In this document: positions 43,729-53,631 of the stretch, piece after piece
Position numbering within the stretch: the first letter of the stretch is position 1
Layout of the letters: each line of letters starts with the position of its first letter
Assembly (NCBI GenBank): GCA_964618785.1
Contig: CAZUCY010000003.1
Coordinates: forward strand, 1-64,000
Length of the DNA stretch: 64,000 nucleotides
From: FEN-1297 sp964618785
Lineage (GTDB): Bacteria > Bacteroidota > Ignavibacteria > Ignavibacteriales > Ignavibacteriaceae
Reading direction: 5' to 3'
Program-made: the position numbers and the translations under genes
Notes under the pieces: model-generated
The model's input: only the letters and a program-made list of their open reading frames with translations
Database searches by the model: none
Told to the model about the DNA's origin: nothing

Positions 43729-46149
43729 TTATTCAATGATAAATGTATTTATTCCAATTCTAAAATTATTTTCCCCTCGGTAATTTAATCTCCAGGCAAA
43801 ATCTAATTGAATTGGGGATAATATCTGTCCTATACCAAACCCTATCTCATAAAACGGATGGGTCAATTTTTGAAAAGCATCCGGCGATATAGATATTGAT
43901 TTATCATTTACATTGGAATAAGCGGCATTGAAAAATCCCGTAAGTTGAAGCTCCCAGTTTTTTATGCCGGGGATTTTAGAAAATCTGAATAATTCATCGC
44001 CAAAAAAATGTTCTATATTAATAGTCAAAACACGGCTGCCGAGAACTTCGTTAAGGTTTAAAGTCCTAAATGTGAAGTTCTGACCTGTCGAATTTATATT
44101 TCCCGGAAGAGAATATAACATTTGATACGGCAAAGCTCCGTTTGTGATCATACCGAAAATTTTAAAGTTAAGTTGTGCTGAATTAAAAGTATTAATCATT
44201 CCATTAATGTTCATTTTGTAAATGGTTAAGTCTATATCACTATTTAAAAAAGTTTTATCGGCATATAATATATCCCCGCCGAAAGTCGCATAGGATTCCC
44301 CCTGTGATATTCTTCTTCTAAAAAGTCCATCCTCAATATAATCTCTAAAATCAAAATTGAAACTAGCTGTTAAAGCATTAATTTTAGTTTCATAAATGGC
44401 AGGATTATTAGAGAATTGTTTATTCTTATCAAAAAATGAAAAATCAGAATTTTTAGTTGCGCTGTTATCGTTATGATTAATAAAGCCTGCATTTAGATTA
44501 AGAATCGGGAAAATCTCATCCGAAGTTTCTAAAGCAAATCCTTTTGTATAATAGTAATCTCTGAATTCATATTTTGTAAACAGTGCAAGAACAGTTGAGG
44601 TTAAATCATTATAATTATCTGAATTACCAAAAAGTTCGGTTAGTTTATTATAAGCATTGAATGCAATTTTATAAGTGCGATAATCTCCAAAAAGGTATGA
44701 CGCACCAAAGATTGTTTTGTATGTTTGATCTGAAAATCCATACGAAGATTGCAAAGAAGAATTTAATCTTTGATCAAATGCGTCATTGAGAAAAAAACCA
44801 AAATCCAAAGCATGTCCTTCAACCCGGTTAAAATGATACATTCCTATAGGGGCGCTGATTGAAAAATTATTAAACAGCGTAATCTTTGAAGATAACGGGG
44901 AAATTTTATCCCAGAAGGTACGATAAACACTGTTTAAACTATCTATCCTTTTATAAGCGGCCTGCTCTTCCAAAGTATTGGGGATCGTTGTGGCGTTTTC
45001 CCAATAAGATGAATCTTTGCCGTCAGCATGAGGCAGTACGGTTATTACGGCTTTGCTGAACAATATGTCGTTAGTTAATGAGTTAATGTTATAATTATAT
45101 AGAATTGTATTCAATTCAAAACCAATTTTAGCCAGGTTGAGAACATTTACATTTGCAAAAAGCCGGTAGTCAATTGGCATGTAGATCGAATCCTCGATCA
45201 TGGAAAACTGCTGAAAAACAATTAAGGAATCAAAAATGCCTCCTATATTGGCAGCCCGGTTTATTTGAAGTTCAACTTTAATTAAATCGAATGTACTATC
45301 GATTATAAAAAGATTTCCTGTAAAACCAGGATCATTTTGATCCTTTGGATATATAAATATTTGATAAACAACTTTATGGTCAATTGCCAATATATTTCGG
45401 ACATAGTAGTCATAATATTCTAAAGCATTATTCGCAAGTGGACCGGGCATCCCTCTCCCTAAAAGATTGATTTGATCATCATAAAAATTTTTTACTATTC
45501 TTCCGCCTGCAAGAATATTTAGTGAAGGGGGAAAATTGGAACTCTGTCTTCTGGCTATAATTTCTTCTTTATAATATTCGGGTTTTTTATAATAACCTTT
45601 GGTTTCACTTTCTAATATACCCGTTATTTTTAAAGCCGAGGTATCTTTCCCTAATCCTATGTTTAGACTATTGTCTTTTGCACGAATATCTTTTTGTGTT
45701 CTTAGAATTCCTTTTGTGTATGCATCAAAGTGATACCTGAATAATTTATTTTCTCTAATTTTTTTCCTCTCAATTGCACTTCTGATAATCCTGATAGCAG
45801 GGTTTTCGCCCGGACTGACTGTAATTTCGGGCAAAATAATATTAGTTTGTAATAAAGAAATAATTGCATCGGATAGATTATTAACAAGTTCAATTGAAAT
45901 AGTATCGGAATTAAAACCTATGCAGGAAGCAATTAGTTTATAATTCCCATGGTAGAGTTTTAACTCAAATTCGCCTTCTTTATTTGCAGCAGTTCCTCCT
46001 GTTTGGTTCATAACTTTAATATTTGCATAGCTGATCGGGGAGGCGCCGGATTTGTTAATAACTTTTCCACGTACAAAATATTGCTGCGGATAATATTGAT
46101 GGTTAAAGATGATAATAATAAAAAATAATAGTTTAGTAAAAATTTTCAT
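43729..46149 (-). CDS. DUF5686 outer-membrane protein with CarboxypepD_reg-like domain
   Basis: An 806-residue exported protein: signal peptide (about residues 1-22), carboxypeptidase-regulatory-like Ig domain (about 24-105: VRGKVINKSGASPISYANIKV, NKEGEFELKL, ASCIGFNSDTI), and then the DUF5686 region. That region starts with PAIRIIRSAIERKKIRENK and continues to a beta-barrel-like C-terminus with FFGDELFRFSKIPGIK and NFRIGINTFIIE. It is common in Bacteroidota; its function is unproven, but it is predicted to lie in the outer membrane like TonB-receptor relatives. AAAAGG precedes the ATG. It is convergent with the amidase gene. Confidence 0.85.
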   Translation of the reverse strand: MKIFTKLLFFIIIIFNHQYYPQQYFVRGKVINKSGASPISYANIKVMNQTGGTAANKEGEFELKLYHGNYKLIASCIGFNSDTISIELVNNLSDAIISLLQTNIILPEITVSPGENPAIRIIRSAIERKKIRENKLFRYHFDAYTKGILRTQKDIRAKDNSLNIGLGKDTSALKITGILESETKGYYKKPEYYKEEIIARRQSSNFPPSLNILAGGRIVKNFYDDQINLLGRGMPGPLANNALEYYDYYVRNILAIDHKVVYQIFIYPKDQNDPGFTGNLFIIDSTFDLIKVELQINRAANIGGIFDSLIVFQQFSMIEDSIYMPIDYRLFANVNVLNLAKIGFELNTILYNYNINSLTNDILFSKAVITVLPHADGKDSSYWENATTIPNTLEEQAAYKRIDSLNSVYRTFWDKISPLSSKITLFNNFSISAPIGMYHFNRVEGHALDFGFFLNDAFDQRLNSSLQSSYGFSDQTYKTIFGASYLFGDYRTYKIAFNAYNKLTELFGNSDNYNDLTSTVLALFTKYEFRDYYYTKGFALETSDEIFPILNLNAGFINHNDNSATKNSDFSFFDKNKQFSNNPAIYETKINALTASFNFDFRDYIEDGLFRRRISQGESYATFGGDILYADKTFLNSDIDLTIYKMNINGMINTFNSAQLNFKIFGMITNGALPYQMLYSLPGNINSTGQNFTFRTLNLNEVLGSRVLTINIEHFFGDELFRFSKIPGIKNWELQLTGFFNAAYSNVNDKSISISPDAFQKLTHPFYEIGFGIGQILSPIQLDFAWRLNYRGENNFRIGINTFIIE

Positions 46150-46688
46150 ACAATCCTTTTGTAATTGAAAATCATTTTATCGGCTTTAATAAAAACAAAA
46201 CAGTAATAGTTCATTAATTATTATGCCATTTTTACAGTAATAATAAATTGATTTTTAAGTCTTTATGATGGCAAATTGAATATTTTTAAGACGATTAAAA
46301 GGCAAATAAAATACAGTTAAAGATTTCAGATTCCCGAATTTGTAATATGGAATTATTAATTTCGTGATAATTTGCCCTAAATATAAATCAACTTTTTCAG
46401 TAAAGATAGATATTGTGAGTTCTAAGTATATGATAAATCAAAGTCTGGGAGCCTTATGAGTATCAGGCAATCTCCTTCCTTTACGAAAAGAAGTTGGAAG
46501 TCCCCCCTATTTTAAGCAAGGGGGCTTGAGGTGAACATATGCCTCTTAACTTAATAACATTAGTTGCTGGCGTGAGAGTATCAAAAATGGATGTTTATTT
46601 TAGTAGCTATTGCTTAATCAATTTTATTAGTATTCTACACAATTTATTTTTAATTTATACAAATATAATTTATTTATAAAAATAGATA
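46150..46688. other. intergenic region, divergent
   Basis: The 539 bases between two divergently oriented genes contain no credible gene. An imperfect hairpin sits at 46498-46527: AAGTCCCCCC and GGGGGCTT around a 12-base loop. It resembles the CCCCC/GGGGG palindromes of dispersed repeats. Promoters for both flanking genes must lie here but were not resolved. Confidence 0.35.
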
Positions 46689-47480
46689 ATGATAAAGACT
46701 TTTTTGTTGATGAGTATTCTATCATTTTTAGAATATTCATTAAGCTTTGCTTTAATCAAGACAAATTATACATTAAATCAGTTCGTTACTGATTTGGAAA
46801 CAGGCTGCGAAGGAGACTGTTATATAGCAATAATTTCAGATTCATTAAACGCTAAAGATATCTGGAATAATTATATAAAAGCTATTGGCGGTGCGGATAA
46901 TTTATTGAAGGTAAGGGATAGCACTGTTATTTTGGAAAGTAATATAGGTGGACAAAAGATTGTCTTAATGACATATCAAAAGATGCCGGATAAAATGAGA
47001 CAGATTATAACTTGTTCTTCAATAACACAAGATATTTATTTCGATGGTGGGAATGGTGTAATCAAAATAGGTGGGAAAAAAATAAATATGGCCGGGGGTG
47101 AATTGGAAAAATTAAAATATGAATCTATGATTAATTTAATAATTAATATTGATTCTCTGGGTGTTAAACTAACTTCGGATGGAATTGAAGAAGTTAATAA
47201 TAAAGATTGTTACAAAATCGAACTTCACCTTCCATCAGGCACAATAATAACTCAATATTTTGATCTAAAAACATGGTTGAAAGTAAAGCAAATTGAGAAA
47301 GTTAGTGTTACTCAAAAATATTTTGTACAGGAAACTTATTTTAATTATTACCGTGAAGTTATGTGTGTAAAATATCCCTTTTCAATTAAGGAAAGTTTAG
47401 GATCACAAAGCATGGATCTTACTGTTACATCAGTTAAAGTTAACACAGATATAGATGATGGTCTTTTTGTTATTAAATAA
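46689..47480 (+). CDS. exported LolA-like (outer-membrane-lipoprotein-sorting-like) protein
   Basis: The 263-residue product has a short N-terminal hydrophobic signal (about residues 1-21). DIWNNYIKAIGGADNLLKVRD (about 57-77) is a typical opening of Bacteroidota/Ignavibacteria proteins annotated as lipoprotein-sorting-like or as C-terminal extensions of zinc proteases. The following antiparallel strands (MTYQKMPDKMRQI, YFDGGNGVIKIGG, IELHLPSGTIITQYFDLKT, FVQETYFNYYREVMCVKYP) suit the LolA/LolB half-barrel that binds acyl chains. True LolA function cannot be claimed from this. The HAD gene follows after 30 bases, probably in the same operon. Confidence 0.65.
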   Translation: MIKTFLLMSILSFLEYSLSFALIKTNYTLNQFVTDLETGCEGDCYIAIISDSLNAKDIWNNYIKAIGGADNLLKVRDSTVILESNIGGQKIVLMTYQKMPDKMRQIITCSSITQDIYFDGGNGVIKIGGKKINMAGGELEKLKYESMINLIINIDSLGVKLTSDGIEEVNNKDCYKIELHLPSGTIITQYFDLKTWLKVKQIEKVSVTQKYFVQETYFNYYREVMCVKYPFSIKESLGSQSMDLTVTSVKVNTDIDDGLFVIK

Positions 47481-47510
47481 TTGTTTATTAATATTTAAAA
47501 GGAAGTCAGG

Positions 47511-48122
47511 GTGATAAATAAATATTCAGTGATAGTCTTCGATCTGGGAAATGTTCTACTTCCGTTTAATTATACAGGGACTATTAATAGTCTAAATGAA
47601 AAATGCGCCGGACTTGGAGATCACTTTGTGAGATATTTTAAAGAAACTCATGAAGTTCTCAGAAAATATGAACGCGGTGATATTTCAGAGGTAGAATTTC
47701 TTAATATTATATTGAGCGGTCTTCACAATAAGATTAACCGGGAAGAATTTGTCAATTATTTTTCAAAAGTTTTTACTGCTAATGAAAAACTTGTTTTACT
47801 ACTCCCAAAACTGAAAGAAAAATATACTTTAGTCCTTCTTTCCAATACAAATTCTATCCACCGGGAATATGGATGGAAAGATTATGAGTTTCTGAAATAC
47901 TTTGATAAGCTTATACTTTCTTATCAGGTAAATGCGGTAAAACCGGAACTTAAGATATATAAAAGTGTTGAAGCTTTTACCCAAAAGCCGCCGCAGGAAC
48001 ATATATTTATCGATGATATTGCTGATTATGTCGAAGGAGCCAAAAAGGCGGGTTGGGATGCAGTACAATATACCGGATATAACCAATTAATTACAGATTT
48101 CAAAAAAAGAAATATTTTGTAA
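47511..48122 (+). CDS. HAD family hydrolase (YihX-like)
   Basis: A 203-residue HAD-IA phosphatase with motif I VIVFDLGNVL (Asp nucleophile), a helical cap (about residues 20-85), motif II LVLLSNTN, the motif III lysine in AVKPELKIYK, and motif IV IFIDDIADYVEGA. The overall pattern matches YihX/epoxide-hydrolase-N-like HAD enzymes that dephosphorylate sugar phosphates such as glucose-1-phosphate. Substrate assignment is uncertain. The start is GTG at 47511 with AAGGAAG upstream. It lies between the LolA-like gene and the peptidase gene with short gaps, suggesting one transcript. Confidence 0.88.
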   Translation: MINKYSVIVFDLGNVLLPFNYTGTINSLNEKCAGLGDHFVRYFKETHEVLRKYERGDISEVEFLNIILSGLHNKINREEFVNYFSKVFTANEKLVLLLPKLKEKYTLVLLSNTNSIHREYGWKDYEFLKYFDKLILSYQVNAVKPELKIYKSVEAFTQKPPQEHIFIDDIADYVEGAKKAGWDAVQYTGYNQLITDFKKRNIL

Positions 48123-48156
48123 TATTATTGTTATCTTCCTCAAAGGCTAAAAAATA

Positions 48157-50133
48157 ATGAATGAACCAAATAATAATTTTAATTATCATTCGGAACAATT
48201 CGCTGATATTGAAATATTACGATTTAATGTACCAGGTTTTGAGAGTTTATCGATTAAAGAGAAGGAACTTACTTATTATTTATATGAAGCGGCTTTATCC
48301 GGTAGAGATATTCTTTACGATCAGCATTATAAGTACAACTTATTAATAAGAAAGTCTCTTGAAGCCATTGTTAAATCTTTCACGGGGAATCGGGCTGCAA
48401 ATGATTTCGATAAGTTTATGACTTATACCAAGCGAGTCTGGTTCTCAAACGGTATTCATCATCATTATTCAACAAAAAAAATATTACCGGACTTTAATGA
48501 ATGTTATTTTAAGGAACTGATAAATAATTCAGATGAAAAATTATTTCCATTGCATGAAAGTGAGACGATAGGACAATTGATTAATAAATTAATCCCGTTA
48601 CTGTTCGATTCAAATATAGATGCCAGACTGATTAATCTTGATGCGTATGCCGATGTTGTTATCACATCTGCAAATAATTATTATGAAGGGCTGTCTCAAA
48701 AAGAAGTTGAAGAATTCTATAGTGGGATGGTTGATAAAGATGAACCGGATCCAATCTCTTATGGACTTAATTCTAAATTAACAAAAAAAAATAATACAAT
48801 AATAGAAAATACTTGGAAAGTCGACGGAATGTATTCCCCGGCTATTGAACAAATTGTTTATTGGTTTGAAAAAGCTGCTAAGACAGCAGAGAATGAATTG
48901 CAAAAGGCAGCTTTTAATAAGTTGATAGATTATTACAAAACCGGTGAATTAAAAGCTTTTGATGAATATAATATTTTGTGGCTTAAGGATACAGACTCAC
49001 TTGTTGATACCGTTAATGGATTCATAGAGTTATATTGCGACCCACTGGGATACAGGGGATCATATGAAGGGATAGTCTCAATAAAGGATTTAAAGGCTAC
49101 CGGCAGAATTAATGCAATAAGCAATCAGGCGCAATGGTTTGAAGATAATTCCCCTATCGATGATATTTTCAAAAAGGAAAATGTAGTTGGAGTAACTGCA
49201 AATGCGATAGTGGTTGTTGTTGAATCGGGAGATGCATCTCCTTCAACTCCAATCGGGATTAATTTGCCAAATGCTACCTGGATCCGGGAAAAATATGGTT
49301 CTAAATCTGTTAATCTTGAAAATATTGCATATGCATATAATATGGTTGAGTCTGAAGATTTGATAAAGGAATTTTCATTCTCTGATGAGGAAATAGAACT
49401 TGCTAAAAAGTACGAATCGATTGCCGATACACTTCATACCGATCTGCATGAAGTAATAGGGCACGGATCGGGGCAAATTTTGCCCGCAGTAGGAAGTCCC
49501 AAGCAAACATTAAAAAATTATGCTTCAACTATTGAAGAGGCAAGAGCTGATCTGGTTGCTTTATACTATTTGTTAGATCCGAAGTTAATAGAAATCGGAG
49601 TCCTTCCTAACATAGAGGTAGCTAAAGCCGGTTATAATAGATATATTAGAAAAGGAATTATGCTTCAACTTGCGCGTATAGAACTTGGCGATAATCTTGA
49701 AGAATCGCACATGCGCAACCGTCAGCTTATTTCTAAGTGGGTCTACAAACACGGTAAAGATGATAATGTGATTGAAAAAAAAATTAACAACGGAAAAACT
49801 TATTATTTTATCAATGATTATAGGAAATTACAAATTTTGTTTGGCTTGCTTTTGAGAGAAGTTCAGAGAATTACATCAACCGGTGATTTTGAATCTGCGA
49901 AAAACTTAATTGAAACCTTCGGCGTTAAAATTGAGCTTGCCCTTCATAAAGAAGTGAAAGAACGATATGATAAATTGAATATCCCTCCTTATAAAGGATT
50001 TATTAACCCTGTTTTAAAACCGGTGATATTTGACGGCACGATTAAAGATATTTTAATTGAGTACCCTGACGACTTTACCGGGCAAATGCTTTATTATGCT
50101 GATAAATATTCTTTTCTTCCGGTAAATAATTAA
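48157..50133 (+). CDS. dipeptidyl-peptidase III (M49 family)
   Basis: A 658-residue zinc exopeptidase that removes dipeptides from N-termini. The family-specific six-residue zinc motif is HEVIGH (His431, Glu432, His436). The third ligand lies downstream in IEEARADLVALYYL (Glu461). MEROPS family M49 is defined by HExxGH together with EExRAx, which fits here. There is no signal peptide, so it is cytosolic, unlike Bacteroides DPP III with its export signal. It lies 34 bases after the HAD gene. Confidence 0.92.
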   Translation: MNEPNNNFNYHSEQFADIEILRFNVPGFESLSIKEKELTYYLYEAALSGRDILYDQHYKYNLLIRKSLEAIVKSFTGNRAANDFDKFMTYTKRVWFSNGIHHHYSTKKILPDFNECYFKELINNSDEKLFPLHESETIGQLINKLIPLLFDSNIDARLINLDAYADVVITSANNYYEGLSQKEVEEFYSGMVDKDEPDPISYGLNSKLTKKNNTIIENTWKVDGMYSPAIEQIVYWFEKAAKTAENELQKAAFNKLIDYYKTGELKAFDEYNILWLKDTDSLVDTVNGFIELYCDPLGYRGSYEGIVSIKDLKATGRINAISNQAQWFEDNSPIDDIFKKENVVGVTANAIVVVVESGDASPSTPIGINLPNATWIREKYGSKSVNLENIAYAYNMVESEDLIKEFSFSDEEIELAKKYESIADTLHTDLHEVIGHGSGQILPAVGSPKQTLKNYASTIEEARADLVALYYLLDPKLIEIGVLPNIEVAKAGYNRYIRKGIMLQLARIELGDNLEESHMRNRQLISKWVYKHGKDDNVIEKKINNGKTYYFINDYRKLQILFGLLLREVQRITSTGDFESAKNLIETFGVKIELALHKEVKERYDKLNIPPYKGFINPVLKPVIFDGTIKDILIEYPDDFTGQMLYYADKYSFLPVNN

Positions 50134-50248
50134 TCTGCTTTTCATCAAATGAGCTTTGAGCAATTAATATAATGATAAAATAAGCGGCAGCTCTTCCTAT
50201 ATTTGAACCAATTTTTTATTTATATATATTTATGTGGAGCCAAATTAG

Positions 50249-51349
50249 ATGGGTATGAGTGTCGGGATTGTTGGTCTGCCTAATGTTGGGAAATCTACTT
50301 TATTTAATGCTTTAACAAAGGCTCAAAATGCGGAAGCAGCCAATTATCCGTTCTGCACAATTGAACCTAACAAAGCTATTGTATCTGTTCCCGATGAACG
50401 ATTATACAAGCTTGCTAAACTGGTTAATCCTGTTCGTATTGTTAATTCAACGGTCGATTTTGTAGATATAGCCGGATTGGTAAAAGGTGCAAGCAAGGGT
50501 GAAGGATTGGGAAATCAATTCTTATCAAATATTAGACTTACGGAAGCAATTCTGGAGGTTATACGCTGCTTTGATAATAATGATATTGTTCATATTGACG
50601 AAAGTATTAATCCTTTGCGTGATATTGAAGTGATTGAAACGGAATTAATCCTTGCAGATATTCAAACACTCGGAAAAAGGATTGAAGGATTACAAAAAAC
50701 GGCTAAAGGGGATAAAACGGCAAAACTTGTGTTAGATGATGCAATAACACTATTAAAGTTTATGAATGAAGGTCGTACTGCAATATCATATCCCGAGAGA
50801 GAAAAAGAATCTTTGCAGGAGCTTTTTAATGATTTAAGATTAATGACCGCAAAAAAAATTATTTATTGTGCAAATGTAGACGAGCATGGTTTAGCAGAAG
50901 ATAACGAATATGTCAAGGCAGTTCAAAAATATGGAGAATCAAAAAATGCGGATGTAGTTAAGATTTCAGCTAAAGTCGAAGAAGAACTGGTTGGTCTTGA
51001 AGATGATGAACGGGTAGAATTCCTTAACTCTTTCGGGATATATGAAAGCGGTTTGTCAAAAATTATTCGTACCGGGTTTCATACATTAGGATTAGTAAGT
51101 TATTTTACTATTGGTCCTAAGGAAGTTCGTGCATGGACAATTCACCGTGGATGGAAAGCTCCGCTGGCTGCCGGCGTTATTCATACAGACTTTGAAAAAG
51201 GGTTTATACGCGCTGAAGTAATTGAGTATGATGATTATATTAAATATGGTTCTGAAGCGGCATGCAAATTGGCAGGTGTCATGCATACTGAAGGCAAAGA
51301 TTATGTTGTCCGGGATGGCGATATTATTCACTTCTTGTTCAATGTATAA
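50249..51349 (+). CDS. ychF: YchF/OLA1-family ribosome-associated ATPase
   Basis: A 366-residue translation-factor-class P-loop ATPase. It has the Walker A motif GLPNVGKSTLFNALT, the switch region ANYPFCTIEPN, DFVDIAGLVKGASKGEGLGNQFL (G3), and NVDE in the position of the altered G4 motif, followed by a coiled coil and the C-terminal TGS domain (TIHRGWKAPLAAGVIHTDFEKGF to DGDIIHFLFNV). It binds ribosomes and prefers ATP over GTP. TATATTTG at 50198-50205 fits the Bacteroidota TANNTTTG -7 box and could be its promoter, though no -33 element is evident. Confidence 0.96.
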   Translation: MGMSVGIVGLPNVGKSTLFNALTKAQNAEAANYPFCTIEPNKAIVSVPDERLYKLAKLVNPVRIVNSTVDFVDIAGLVKGASKGEGLGNQFLSNIRLTEAILEVIRCFDNNDIVHIDESINPLRDIEVIETELILADIQTLGKRIEGLQKTAKGDKTAKLVLDDAITLLKFMNEGRTAISYPEREKESLQELFNDLRLMTAKKIIYCANVDEHGLAEDNEYVKAVQKYGESKNADVVKISAKVEEELVGLEDDERVEFLNSFGIYESGLSKIIRTGFHTLGLVSYFTIGPKEVRAWTIHRGWKAPLAAGVIHTDFEKGFIRAEVIEYDDYIKYGSEAACKLAGVMHTEGKDYVVRDGDIIHFLFNV

Positions 51350-51472
51350 CTAATAACAACTTAGAGTGAATAACAATGTCAAACATCTCGCTTATTGCTA
51401 AAATCTTTAGTTGATTTTTATTAACTTTAGAATAATATTTTATAAACGTTTCATAGTTTGGAGAAAAGTTTT

Positions 51473-53104
51473 ATGTCAAACGCATATTTCAAAGTGCCGG
51501 CGCCAATAAATGAACCGGTATTAACATACGCTCCCGGTATGCCGGAAAGGGACGCTATAAAAAAGAAATTACATGAATTACAATCTAAAGAGATCGAAAT
51601 ACCTTTAATTATTGGAGGCAAAGAGATAAAAACGGGTAAAACAGTTGAAATAATGACTCCGCACAATCATTTGAAAAAACTTGGTATTTATCATAAAGCC
51701 GGTGCAAAAGAAGCGAACATGGCTATTGAATCAGCACTTAAGGCAAGAAAAGAATGGGGGGATATGCCCTGGGAACACAGGGTTTCTATATTCTTAAAAG
51801 CTGCGGAACTTCTTTCGGGAACCTGGCGTTCGACTCTAAATGCAGCCACAATGCTCGGTCAGTCAAAAACAGTTTATCAGGCTGAAATTGATTCTGCTTG
51901 CGAACTTATAGACTTTTGGCGGTTTAACTCGTACTATCTTACCCAGTTAATGTCAGAACAACCATATTCACCAAAAGGTATGTGGAACCGCGAAGAATAT
52001 CGTCCGCTTGAAGGATTTGTTTTTGCTGTTACGCCTTTTAATTTTACTTCTATTGCGGGTAACCTGCCAACTGCGCCTGTCATTGTGGGAAATGTTTCTT
52101 TATGGAAACCTGCTTCAAGTGCAGTTTATTCAGCATATTATTTAATGAAATTATGGGAAGAAGCCGGGCTTCCTCCCGGTGTAATTAATTTTATTCCCGG
52201 CTCAGGCGGTGAAATTGGCGACCCTGTCCTTGCAAGCCCCGATTTAGCAGGTATCCATTTTACAGGGTCTACGTCGGTATTTCAGGGGATGTGGGAGAAA
52301 GTCGGAGATAATATTCATAAAGCAAAATACTATCCTCGTATAGTTGGTGAGACGGGCGGAAAAGATTTTATTTTTGCTCACAGTACTGCAGATGTTGACG
52401 CTCTGGTTGTTGCGGCTATACGCGGTTCTTTTGAATATCAAGGACAGAAATGTTCTGCTGCTTCAAGAATGTATATTCCAAAATCTATATGGGATGAGTT
52501 TAAGAAGAAATATGTAAATGAAGTTAACAAAATTAAAATTGGAGATGTTGAAGATTTTTCAAATTTTATGGCTGCAGTAATTGATAAAGCTGCCTTCAAT
52601 AGTATAAGGGACTTTATTGACTTTGCAAAGGAATCAAATGAAGCGGAAATAATTACCGGTGGTAAATGCGATGATTCAAAAGGCTATTTTATTGAACCGA
52701 CTACAATTGTTACAACTAATCCTGAATTTAAAACTATGCAGGAAGAGATTTTTGGTCCCGTATTAACTATTTATGTTTATGAGGATAATAAGTTTGATGA
52801 AACATTGACTTTATGCGATCTAACTTCACCCTATGCTCTAACGGGGGCAATTTGGGCAAAAGACAGAGATATTTTGTTTAAAATGTCCGATAAATTAAAG
52901 AATGCTGCCGGAAATTTTTATATAAATGACAAACCAACTGCTGCCGTTGTCGGGCAACAACCGTTTGGGGGGGGGAGAGCGTCGGGTACAAATGATAAAG
53001 CAGGCAGTGCAATGAACATTATGCGGTGGATTACTGCAAGAGCAATAAAAGAAACGTTTGATCCGCCAAAAGATTGGCATTATCCGTTTATGTCGGAAAA
53101 ATAA
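51473..53104 (+). CDS. pruA: L-glutamate gamma-semialdehyde (P5C) dehydrogenase
   Basis: A 543-residue aldehyde dehydrogenase that oxidises glutamate semialdehyde to glutamate in proline degradation. The start at 51473 (MSNAYFKVPAPINEPVLTYA) is preceded by TTGGAG and matches the Bacteroidota/eukaryote-type P5CDH N-terminus. VTPFNFTSIAGNLPTAP, FTGSTSVFQGMW, the general base Glu293 in VGETGGKDF, and the catalytic Cys327 in YQGQKCSAASRMY are all intact. The C-terminal GQQPFGGGRASGTNDKAG block is also typical. No PutA-type proline dehydrogenase domain is fused or adjacent. Confidence 0.95.
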   Translation: MSNAYFKVPAPINEPVLTYAPGMPERDAIKKKLHELQSKEIEIPLIIGGKEIKTGKTVEIMTPHNHLKKLGIYHKAGAKEANMAIESALKARKEWGDMPWEHRVSIFLKAAELLSGTWRSTLNAATMLGQSKTVYQAEIDSACELIDFWRFNSYYLTQLMSEQPYSPKGMWNREEYRPLEGFVFAVTPFNFTSIAGNLPTAPVIVGNVSLWKPASSAVYSAYYLMKLWEEAGLPPGVINFIPGSGGEIGDPVLASPDLAGIHFTGSTSVFQGMWEKVGDNIHKAKYYPRIVGETGGKDFIFAHSTADVDALVVAAIRGSFEYQGQKCSAASRMYIPKSIWDEFKKKYVNEVNKIKIGDVEDFSNFMAAVIDKAAFNSIRDFIDFAKESNEAEIITGGKCDDSKGYFIEPTTIVTTNPEFKTMQEEIFGPVLTIYVYEDNKFDETLTLCDLTSPYALTGAIWAKDRDILFKMSDKLKNAAGNFYINDKPTAAVVGQQPFGGGRASGTNDKAGSAMNIMRWITARAIKETFDPPKDWHYPFMSEK

Positions 53105-53124
53105 AATTTTTTATGAATTAAATC

Positions 53125-53550
53125 TTAATTTCCCAGGTTAAAATTTGCTGTTGAAGTTGTAATAGCGCCGGACAGTGCATCTTTAATTATAAAGATGAGT
53201 TTGTATTTCCCTTTAATAAAACTCGTACCTATGATAAATTGAGTATCTAATTGTCTATCAGATAATTTCTCTTTTGAGGATTTATCTACCACACGGGAAA
53301 CAATAGATTTAACCGTATCGCCCTTTGGCGAAATAAGATCGACGTCATAAGAAAGTGTTGATGAATAAAGGTTGTTTTTCTGATCTTGTTGAAAGCCTTT
53401 TACATGAGTTGTCCCATCAATTTCGGAACTATCGCCCATTCCATAAGCAAACGCTTCGGTACTGAAAGCAATAAGTTTTACTTCTTCTTTTTTAGAGCAC
53501 CCTGTAAAAATTATTAATACAGCAGAAAACAATAGCAGCAAGCTCTTCAT
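53125..53550 (-). CDS. small lipoprotein, unknown function
   Basis: The 141-residue product has a clear lipoprotein signal (KSLLLLFSAVLIIFTGCSKK, lipobox FTGC) and a beta-rich mature part with no recognised domain. Patterns such as DVDLISPKGDTVKS and KGKYKLIFIIKDALSG suggest an Ig-like fold. The start is set at 53550, where GAGGATGAA precedes the ATG; an in-frame upstream start at 53565 would put charged residues before the signal and is less likely. It is convergent with pruA, with 20 bases between the stops, and lies downstream of serC, possibly cotranscribed with it. Confidence 0.7.
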   Translation of the reverse strand: MKSLLLLFSAVLIIFTGCSKKEEVKLIAFSTEAFAYGMGDSSEIDGTTHVKGFQQDQKNNLYSSTLSYDVDLISPKGDTVKSIVSRVVDKSSKEKLSDRQLDTQFIIGTSFIKGKYKLIFIIKDALSGAITTSTANFNLGN

Positions 53551-53631
53551 TTCATCCTCGATCACAAATTTGCTTTATGGAATATTGTGGTGCCTGCAAT
53601 CTGTCTAGATGAGGCACCCGTAGAAATTCAA

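Noticed and set aside
53605..53625. Terminator between serC and the small lipoprotein gene
   Set aside because: No stable stem with T-run was found on the minus strand; cotranscription remains possible.
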